Source: Beroe forskalii
Lineage: Eukaryota; Ctenophora; Nuda; Beroida; Beroidae
Direction of reading: 5' to 3'
Assembly: GCA_011033025.1 (NCBI GenBank)
Contig: WFMF01000022.1
Coordinates: 248,001-312,000, forward strand
Length of the DNA stretch: 64,000 nucleotides
In this document: in pieces, positions 35,701-44,900 of the stretch
Layout of the letters: each line of letters starts with the position of its first letter
How positions within the stretch are numbered: position 1 is the stretch's first letter
Made by a program: the position numbers and the translations under genes
The notes under the pieces: generated by a model
Seen by the model: only the letters and a program-made list of their open reading frames with translations
Databases searched by the model: none
What the model was told of the DNA's origin: nothing

Positions 35701-38552
35701 TTCGGGCCGAGGGCATCTGCCCTTCGGGCAGATGCCCTCGTCCAGAGACCCCATAACGTGGCCGCGAGCGCTTGCCAGCGCCCTGGAGCTCTTCCATGAA
35801 CGGTTTTTTGTATTCGTAAGTGTACAGTCACGTGACAACTATACAATCCCTTTTCTTTCTTTTAAAAGTTACGAATAAGCTCATGAGTTACGATATTACT
35901 CTACGACCACTATGAAGTGGTCTTACGAATACTCTTGGAAAATTTCCACCAATGAGAAGGCGCGATTTTTGACTGAATGACTTACGAGTATTCGTAAGAC
36001 CACTCCATAGTGGTCGTAGACTTACTTCGTAACTCTGGAGTTATTCGTGACGTAAAAAGTGAAATGTATAGTTGTCACGTGACTGTACACTTACGAATAC
36101 GAAAAACTGTTCATGGAAGAGCTCCTGATATGTATATATATGGTCGTAACCCAATTTAACAAGAACACCCTCGATTTTGGCAATATTCAAGTTGTAATAA
36201 CTCAGCTATTTTTCATCCGATTGACCTGAAATTTTGACAGTTGCACCTTTGACCTCTAAACATGCGATGTTCAAATTTTAGTGCGATTTCGGCAACGGGA
36301 ACTTGCTCAAATTTCAACGTGAAATATGGCGAATCCATGAAAACATATAGTTGGGGGCTGGCAAGCAAAGTTACATAAACTCACTCCCGATGCTCGGAGG
36401 CTCGTGTACTGTTAGAATAGCCGTCCAATGCTCACCCTCGGACCCTTCGGGTCCTCGGGCTCGCGCTCGGGCCTTCGGCCCTCGCACTGTTAGGTCCGCC
36501 GTCCAATGCTCGCCCTCGGACCCTTCGGGTCCTCGGGCTCGCGGCTCGGGCCTTCGGCCCTCGCACTGCTAGGACCGCCGTCCAATGCTCGCCCTCGGGC
36601 CCTTCGGGCCCTCGGGCTCGCAAACCGCCGCGGGGGGCTTGCCAGCCCCCTGATATGGTCGTAACCCAATTTAACAAGAACACCCTCGATTTTGGCAATA
36701 TTCAAGTTGTAATATCTCGGCCATTTTTCATCCGATTGACCTGAAATTTTGACAGTTGCACCTTCGACCTCTAAACATGCGATGTTCAAATTTTGGTGCA
36801 ATTTCGGCAACGGGAACTTACTCAAATTTTAACGTGAAATATGGCCAATCCATGAAAACATATAGTTGGGGGCTCGTGTACTGTTAGAATAGCCGTCCAA
36901 TGCTCACCCTCGGACCCTTCGGGTCCTCGGGCTCGCGCTCGGGCCTTCGGCCCTCGCATTGTTAGGTCCGCCGTCCAATGCTCGCCCTCGGACCCTTCGG
37001 GTCCTCGGGCTCGCGGCTCGGGCCTTCGGCCCTCGCACTGTTAGGTCCGTCGTCCAATGCTCGCCCTCGGGCCCTTCGGGCCCTCGGGCTCGCAAACCGC
37101 CGCGGGGGGCTTGCCAGCCCCCTGATTGTTTAAAAACATTTCAAACTGATTATTACTAAAAAGGTTGAAAGGTATCATGATCCAGATATCAAATTTAGAA
37201 ACACTAATTCGTCGATTTTGCAATGTGGTCATTTGCCAAGACTTCCCTATCACATACCCATCATCGCAATGATCATGCTGTGAGGATGTGCGTAAAACCC
37301 ATTCTGCTGAACTGACTTTAGGAGGAGGGATTTGTTATCAGCTGTGAAGTTCTCTCGGATGTATTCAATCTCATTGAAGAGATGTCGAGGGCCATGAATC
37401 AAGTCCGATTCATGCTTGGCTGCAGCATGGATCTGAATGTAAAGTTATGGTAGTTTTATGAAAATGCTCAAGAATGTAATTCGTGGGGGTTAATGGGGGC
37501 TAATTATTTTTTGGGGCTGATGGGGGCTGAACACGTTTTTTAGCGCCAGCATGTGGGCTACGTGAAAACGTGAGGGGCTATTGGGGGCTGGTGAGGGGCT
37601 AATAGCCCCTCACCGTGGGGGCTACTGCGCCCACGTTAGCCGCACGGGATTTTAGCCCCCATGGGGGCTAAGGCCTGAAAATTAGCCTCCACTAGCCCAG
37701 CATTTAGCCCCTCACGTAGCCCCCATGGGGGCTATTGGGGGCTAAATTCGACCATGTTCCTATACTACCATTTCGCCACTGTAGTCAACCTGTATCCAAC
37801 TATTTCCATTTGTTAGAAAACGTAACAAATGAAGTAATTGTATAACCGAGATACTTAGATGTAGAGTAAAATGTCCGTTCCTCATAAAATAAAATTGTTA
37901 CTAAGGTATATTATAAGTGTACAGCCAGCTCATTGAAAGTATAAATATAATTCACTTACCCGGGCATACACTGTGACAATGAACTTTGCCAGGACTTCTA
38001 TTCCTTCTTTCAGATCATCAGGATAGTCGCCTGACATGTACAGTCGTAGGAGTCGTGACGAATACGTCAACCACCGCGATGTACAGAGCTTTCCTAACGT
38101 TGCTGTCGCTAAAGACCCAGAGCACTCACCTATGCAATAAAAATAGTAATTTATCAATTAATTCGTGAGTACGGCATTTTTTGACCATTTCAACCGGCCC
38201 TCCCCTCCCGGTTTAAGAGTTTATGGTGCATTTTATTTATACTTTATACCTATAGGTTGCAAAAAGGGTTAGGTCTAGTGTGGTACGTAAATGATCAATG
38301 ATCATTTACTGCATCTTGAAATATGAAATAGTACCTTATGGAATTTTTGAATGAAAATGAATTAAAACATACCAGTTATCACAGCTATACACAGTAAATG
38401 TAACTTCTTTGCATCGTTGCTGAATTTCTTCCAGACTTTATCTTCGACAACAGGGAAGTTCTCCACATCGATCTTCTGAAAGTCACCTACTCAGAGTTGC
38501 CAGACATCTGTTTTTCAGCAGCTTCCCACTGGACCCTCGTATGCAGTAAAAT
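26781..38552 (-). CDS. Transposon-related gene of the invertebrate 'SRWLT' type, with a 9.8-kb intron
   Basis: Minus strand. Exons: 38552 to about 38490 (frame-broken, contains AYEGPVG), 38475-38373, 38129-37960, 37432-37258, 27043-26781 (TGA at 26781-26783). From 38475 onward phases agree. The protein has KIDVENFPVVED, then GKLCTSRWLTYSSRLLRLYM, then GPRHLFNEIEYI, NGFYAHPHSMIIAMMG, and a last exon with VRKAGVSMVLRILD and FLVPEINFNASHY. I recall this order of blocks (SRWLT..RLLRLY; GARHLF; FAHPENLLLAML; VP.INF.A.HY) from uncharacterised, mobile-element-associated proteins in many invertebrates; the exact function is unknown to me. It lies just downstream of the last recognisable IFT80 exon on the same strand. 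Confidence 0.6.
27082..30390. mobile_element. 3.3-kb foldback element with 8-bp target-site duplication
   Basis: Both ends read GGCAGATGGGCACCTTGCAA inward; the element is flanked by AAAACTAT on the left (27074-27081) and right (30391-30398). The outer ~450 bp of each arm consist of a GATCAGCGCC/GATCGGCGCT palindromic array and are inverted copies of each other (shared GAAAACTCCATCGGCGCTGA and GGCCATATTTCCC-type inner blocks). The middle holds two arrays of about 20-bp units, again in opposite orientation. No transposase ORF. An 8-bp duplication suits hAT, P or Merlin type enzymes supplied in trans. Confidence 0.85.
27950..29010. repeat. Inverted pair of 20-bp tandem arrays inside the foldback
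   Basis: About 27950-28560 is a tandem of ACACAGTAACACCGTTACG units; about 28640-29000 is the same unit reversed (GTTACTGTGTCGTAACGGT). The centre lies near 28600. Units vary by a few bases. A short dyad with ACTCCCGCAGTA follows at 29010-29100. Confidence 0.85.
30577..33897. repeat. Three tandem copies of a hairpin-plus-spacer unit
   Basis: Hairpins at about 30577-30856, 31510-31787 and 32961-33243 have ~115-bp arms beginning TCCCAAAACCAAAAAGGATT and a ~45-bp loop. Each is followed by a similar ~650-bp segment (with TGACGTCA-type motifs and an AT microsatellite end). The third copy is separated by an inserted block at 32447-32952. The hairpin arms hold the only open frames, which are short. 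Confidence 0.85.
32447..32952. repeat. Family B unit, copy 1, with TTCG-loop hairpins
   Basis: Starts GGTCGTAACCCGATTTAACA and ends with GGGGGCTTGCCAGCCCCCTG. The 3' half is a string of palindromes around CCCTTCGGG and GCCTTCGGC (32740-32915). Copies 2 and 3 are at 36143-36652 and 36655-37125. Confidence 0.85.
33898..34305. mobile_element. Foldback MITE
   Basis: Ends GGATAGCCAAAAACAATTGA and its exact complement; arms run about 33898-34012 and 34193-34305 with few or no mismatches. The 180-bp centre has no gene. Confidence 0.85.
34345..35135. repeat. Satellite-like tandem repeat, period 143 bp
   Basis: TATAAGCGATAATTACTTTA recurs at 34811, 34954 and 35097 (exactly 143 bp apart), with more diverged units back to about 34345. 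Each unit contains GGCGGTTGAAAACCGGTAC. Confidence 0.85.
35590..36125. repeat. TTCG-loop hairpin array followed by a long hairpin
   Basis: 35597-35745 contains at least four stems closed by C(TTCG)G (for example GGCCC-TTCG-GGGCC). 35782-35850 and 36058-36125 are inverted copies (AGTGTACAGTCACGTGACAA), with an inner pair built on ACGAATAC and GACCACT. Confidence 0.8.
36143..37125. repeat. Family B units, copies 2 and 3, in tandem
   Basis: Both begin with a GGTCGTAACCCAATTTAACA block, share CATGAAAACATATAGTTGGG, and end in TTCG-hairpin arrays (36438-36640 and 36900-37105) and GGGGGCTTGCCAGCCCCCTG. Copy 3 lacks a ~35-bp piece present in copies 1 and 2. Confidence 0.85.
37480..37750. repeat. GGGGGCTA-rich direct and inverted repeats
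   Basis: More than a dozen GGGGCTA or TAGCCCC motifs in both orientations within one intron of the transposon-related gene. Low-complexity, no gene. Confidence 0.8.
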
Positions 38553-38932
38553 CTGAAATAGGATCAAAGATCATCGCTTATTATATGCATATCACAACTT
38601 TTAGTTTTATGAATGCACAATATGGTCGTATGAAAGTATACTAATGACCCCCACTGACTCCCTGCTGAACTCCTGCTGACCCCCTCTAGACTAGCCACAG
38701 GGCTTGGTCCTTCACAAAGGACACAATCTCACAGCATCCCAGCTACCTTTGTGGATAGGACTGTAGGATTGGTTGGGTAGGGCCCACCTGAAACGTGGGA
38801 AATGGTTTGAGGTGGATATCCCTGTGTAGGTAGCAAATTTGACATTATCATGATAATGAACGGTTTGACAGATTGGCCAGTTCATTAATATATTACCAAA
38901 TACCTAATTATGTCCAGTAAAGAAACACTCAC

Positions 38933-41900
38933 GCAGTAGAGACGAGACTTCCGTCTGATCGCCTCAGAGTACAGTGGTGCCCCAGGAAACTGACGATCTG
39001 AGGACTCTTCCCAAACTCACTGAAGTGGCTTCCATTGGTACTTTTTAGTAATAGATAAAAGTTAATATGCAATTATCATATCGAAGAATTTGTCAGTCTT
39101 CGAACCTAATCTGTTTGAGCTAGGCTTGGGCTGTCAATTTGAGAAGCAAGTGTTGTCCCTACCCGGCGTCCTTGTGCACTTTGCTGAGGGGCAGTAAGTC
39201 CGTGTCTATGTAGACTGCATTGGGGTAGTACCACACAGTGAAACTGCCGTCCTGGATAGCTGCCAGCATGTTGGTTGTGTCGTGCCACATCAGAGTCGTT
39301 ATCATTCCGCCTGAGGGAGGGAAGCAGTGGTGAAATATTCCGCCTGAGGGAGGGGAGCAGTGGTGTAAAACATTCCATCTGAGGGAGGGAAGCAGTGGTG
39401 AAAACATTCCGCCTGAGGGAGGGAGGCAGTGGTGAAAACATTCCATCTGAGGGAGGGAAGCAGTGGTGAAAAACATTCCACCTGAGGGAAGCAGTGGTGA
39501 AAACATTCCGCCTGAGGGAGGGAAGCAGTGGTGAAAACATTCCGCCTGAGGGAGGGAAGCAGTGGTGAAAACATTCCGCCTGAGGGAGGGGAGCAGTGGT
39601 GAAAACATTCCGCCTGAGGGAGGGAGGCAGTGGTGACAACATTCCGTCTGAGGGAGGGAAGCAGTGGTGAAAACATTCCGCCTGAGGGAGGGAAGCAGTG
39701 GTGAAAACATTCCGCCTGAGGGAGGGAAGCAGTGGTGAAAACATTCTCAACCGTCCTCTCCGATTTTGAAAAAAAGCCAATTATACAAAAATCCCCTCAA
39801 ATAAAACATGGATTTTCATGATCACATGATGAAAACAACATCGTGAAAACAACATCTTGAGGCATGAGCTCTCATGGTGATTTATTGTCAACACAAATGA
39901 CAATGCATTTTGCCGTGATTCGGTCAACTCATGTGTTTTAAATAATTCATTTTGGGAAAAAACAGGTATGAATATTGCAAAATGCGCCATTTTTCAAATT
40001 ATGTCAGACATTCAATTTTGGTTATTTTTTCGTGATTATTCTAGAAATTTTATGCTTCTATAAAATGGAATTTCGTTATAAAATAGCAAAATTCCACGTT
40101 TGTTTCAGCACGGCATAAGGTCTTTGAGACCGTGAGTCTCATGAGGTAAATAGTCACCAGTCATGAAATAAGGGTTAGGTATAATTTGGCTCAGCGATTG
40201 CATTGGTAACGTGGTAAAATTTGAAATTTGTCGGAGAAACAGTACCTATAAAATCTTTTAACTTTTGGCAGTCCATCCTGCTTGTTAAGCCACCTCAAAC
40301 CATGCCAGCAAAATTTCCTTTAAAATTCACTGAGCGACGTTATCTTTATTATATCAAGGTGCTTGACCGTCTGATGTGTTACATCACCTCTAAAATGTCT
40401 TCAGGAACTAACCCCCACGCTTACAAATTAAAAACACTTCCGGTCAAGTTTCAGGTTGTCAGATACATGCAACAAATCTCTGTCAGAATAACAGAGGAAC
40501 TTATCATTCGTACAATTTTGCAGATTAAAAAACATTTCCGGCAAAGTTTTAGGTTGTCAAATACTTACACTTCTGTACTGTGGTATGTTGATGAAAATAC
40601 AGAATACCTTGTTTCTTGAGGGGATTGCATGTCTGACTTGGACCCCTAATCACTAGTTTTTGAGTTTGTAAACCTCCTACTATAACTCACCTAGTTTCTT
40701 GAGTTTGGACGGGGGGTTACTGTGTCTGACTTGGACTCTAACTCACCTAGTTTCTTGAGTTTAGACAGGGGGTTACTGTGCCTGACTTGGTCCCTAACTC
40801 ACCTAGTTTCTTAAGTTTGGACAGGGGGTTACTGTGTCTGACTTGGACTCTAACTCACCTAATTTCTTGAGTTTGGACAAAGGGTTGCTGTGCCTGACTT
40901 GGACCCTAACTCACCAAGTTTCTTGAGTTTGGACAGAGGGTTGCTGTGTCTGACTTGGACCCTAACTCACCTAGTTTCTTGAGTTTGGACAGGGGGTTGC
41001 TGTGCCTGACTTGGACTCTAACTCACCTAGTTTCTTGAGTTTAGACAGGGGGTTACTGTGTCTGACTTGGTCCCTAACTCACCTAGTTTCTTGAGTTTAG
41101 ACAGGGGATTGCTGTGTCTGACTTGGACCCTAACTCACCTAGTTTCTTGAGTTTGGACAGGGGGTTGCTGTGCCTGACTTGGACCCTAACTCACCTAGTT
41201 TCTTGAGTTTAGACAGGGGGTTGCTGTGCCTGACTTGGTCTCTAACTCACCTAGTTTCTTAAGTTTGGACAGGGGGTTACTGTGCCTCACTAGGACCCTA
41301 ACTCACCTAGTTTCTTGAGTTTAGACAGGGGGTTACTGTGCCTCACTAGGACCCTAACTCACCAAGTTTCTTGAGTTTAGACAGGGGGTTACTGTGTCTG
41401 ACTTGGACCCTAACTCACCTAGTTTCTTGAGTTTGGACAGGGGGTTGCTGTGCCTGACTTGGACCAGGAAGAGATCGTTGTTCTTGTCCACGAAGGCCAG
41501 GTTCCTGTCGTTGGTATTCCCGAACTGGTCAAGGGACAGGTTCAGGAGCTCCTGGGAGTGAAGAAGAGGCTTCTCTGTCACCTCACGACCCGTGTTGATG
41601 TCGAATACGTGGTACGCTGAGGGGTTAGAGTTGGAGAAGTGTTTATTTTACAAAGAATGAAATAAAACACAATGGTTGTTTCATGAACAATAGACTTTGT
41701 TTGAGCACTTTGTTAAAGCAAACTTTAAACATTTTGGAATAGAACTTTCCATTATTTCGATAACGGAATCCAGAGCTCGTGCGAATTATTTGCATTTCAG
41801 TATGCCATGGAGCATAGAACTGAGCACACCATAGAAATCATAGAATTCTAACACAGCTTACCTCTCGTATCCCTACACACTACACAGCTTACCTCTGGTA

Positions 41901-44900
41901 TCCCTACTGTCTACCAGCACCAAGGTATCACTACTGATAGCAATGTTATTGACATTCAGGGAGTCTGTCCTGAGTCCGTTGTACTTGGGAGAGGATATCA
42001 GTCGTCCTTCATACGAGTACACAGACAAACCTACAGACGTGTCATGATAGGGGGCTGGAATTACAAAATACAAATCTACGTCTAACTTTATGAACGAAAA
42101 TCGAAAAATTGCTGCATAAAATAATTTCTGGTAATCATGAATAGGTAAATATAGCATATTTCCTTGTGTTTGACAATTACCCTGCACTGAGTCGACGATA
42201 AGGAAGAGCTTCTTGGCGAGTAGAATAGCACTAGTCGTGGTACCCTTGAGGTCGAATATGAGGGGAGTATTCCAGTTCTGGATGTGGTAGATGAGGCATT
42301 GGGACGATGTGGTGACCACCAAGTGATCCCAACCTAAAGAAGAAGAAGTGATAAGTTACCAAGTGGGACACAGCAGGAAACTTTAGGAAATTGGGTGAAT
42401 GATATGTTCGTAAAGCGAAGCAAATTTACGATAGTATGATTAACCTCAAATTTATTTGTTTTTTTCTTCGCGCCTTTGAAGGCTGCATAAGCAAATGCCA
42501 TCATATCATAAGCTGCTAACCTAAACTCATTTTAACGACCCTGTCTCTGAACTCTAGCTGATCCTTGGTGTTGTTCACTACATCTTCCACCAATAACACT
42601 TTCTGAGGCACAAAATACAAATAGAACATGATAACCGCTTAAGTAGAATATTAGAATATCATTCAACTCCAAAGAAAGATTAAGCTTAGACAAAGATAAA
42701 TTTCTGTCTGAGAAGAGACTTCTGTCAGCTAAATCACCCCTCCTCTCCCCCCCCCACCTCTTATAACCCCCTTCCCTCCCCTCACCTTTTGTAACCCCAT
42801 TCACCCCCCCCCCTCACCTCTTATAACCCCACTCACCTCCCCCTCACCTCTTATAATCCCAGTTAACTCCCCTCACCTCTTGTAACCCCCACTCACCCCT
42901 TCTAACCCCCCTCACATCTCAAAACCTCACTCACCTCCTCCTAACCCCCACTCACCTCCCCCTCACCTCAAGTTATAACCCCACTCACCTCCCCCTCACC
43001 TCTTAAAACCCCACTCACCCCTCCCCTTCCTTCACCTCATATAGCCCCACTCACCTCCTCCTGGAGAGTTACCACCAGGTTCTTCCACTCCAGCGAGTGG
43101 TTGACGACGCTGGCGAATATCACGTGACCGTTGCCACACCCTCCCCCCACCAGGGTGCTGTCGTGCGACCAGGAGACTGAGTAGATGGAGCCCGTGTTGG
43201 GCTTGTCCAGGCTGTAGCACCACTGCGGGATGGGGTCGTTGTAACAATTTCAAGAATTTCAAGAATCTCATCAAGAATGCCAAGACTATTACGCGGCCGC
43301 TCAAAACTTATATGAAACTTGGATTACTCGACTCGATTGCTTTCTCCATTGCAATTAAAATTATCATATGTTTGTTCGGAGAAAGTTATTGATCTGCCCA
43401 TGAGTGCTGAAGCCTGTTTAAAATACGTTTTTCGGAGCTTTTTTTTCGGGAAAAAGTCGAAGTTTTTTATCGTTTATATAATTTCTAATCTTTATTTTCT
43501 AATTTTTGCAGAAAAACTTATGCCAGTTTTGTTAAACAATTACACAATTTAGCACTGGTAGTGTAACTTTGCACCAGTGCCGGACGCCGGTGTGTCCAGT
43601 GAAGGGTCATAAAGTGTCACATGGGGATTTTCCCCGTGGAGCATGTATTTTACGATTGTAAATGCTTCACGATTTTAAATGTTTTGCGATTATAAATGCT
43701 AGAAGATTCGAAGCTTGCATCGCAGCGCAAATTATACGCGTTAAATTAAGTTATTGATTCCGTTTTTGCTGAACAGATAAAACAAGAGATAAGATTGCGA
43801 ATAAGGCCACTTTAATCTAATAAATCTGTTGTTATGGTTCCAGGAAACTTGCGACGTGCCAAATTTCTTGGAATTCAGATCAGAATTTACCAGATTAGTA
43901 AGTCATTGGGCTGTGACAAGACCAACCAATTTATGATTGAAGCATTAAACTTGCCAATTTGATTCTAGCTGAAACATGAAAATAAACATAACCACTAGAC
44001 CACTAAAATAGTAAATGAGCTGTCAGTCTCACCCCTGATTTGTCACACAGTCTGAGGGTATTGAAGGCCCCCACTGCGAATATTAGTCCGTTGGGCGCCC
44101 AGGAAACGCACATGATGGGATAGTGGTGGGGTTGGGAGGAGTATAGGACCCGTCCGTAGCTGTCCCAAACCTTGTACTTCCTGTCCTCGGCCCCTGGTAA
44201 AGTTTGGTGAAGATGGGGGATGCAGTGAACCATATGTGACACATGGACCGATTGATAAATCGCGTAGAATACGACAGAAATTCTATAAAACGTAAATTGC
44301 GCGCACTGTAAAACTAAAAAACGCGTATTTATCAATCCCTTCATCAATCGATGCATGTGCATGAATTAGACCTGAATTAGACTGGCGCCCGGACAAAGTG
44401 GCAAACGGATCTATGCCCATAATAATGGATGGGAATTGATGGCTATTCACATGCACAGTGCTTTCTTTTGCACTGTCAACGATGAGATCTGTTGAGGCAG
44501 TTATCACTATCAGTTGAAAAGTTGAAATTCCTAACAATTCGCCACAATACCTGACACGATGAGGTTGTTAACGGGGCTCCAATCCACCTTCATTATCAGT
44601 CCATCGTGTGCCTTCCACTGAAAGGAAAGTCAGTTATTACCCTGCTATAACACGCTGAATTATAAGCGCAATTCAGAACCTTCCCTGTTATTAACAGCTT
44701 ATTTTAACAGTGTTAAAATAAGCTGTAGGAATTTCGGAATTCAGCCTGCTGGCAACCGGAAGGTCGACAAGATGTAGTGAGAGTATTTTACTTCCGGGCG
44801 TCGAACTACCGAGTTCCGTCCCTGATCCGTGGTTGATCTTTGACGAGCTCTTTTCATCTTTTGACCTGCCCATTTCACTTATTTTTCACAATGATTAAGT

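Noticed and set aside
32657..37159. Arg/Pro/Gly-rich ORFs in both strands
   Set aside because: Shadows of the TTCG-hairpin arrays.
38450..38552. Exon with LLHTRVQWEAAE as the next IFT80 exon
   Set aside because: It vaguely fits the IFT80 ILHEYV..KWEDA block, but phase disagrees with exon 14 and the alternative frame (AYEGPVG) fits the transposon-related gene better.
39106..39780. Long minus-strand frames of [14 protein letters not shown] repeats
   Set aside because: They only read through the 34-bp acceptor array in three frames; no start, no domain. Treated as repeat.
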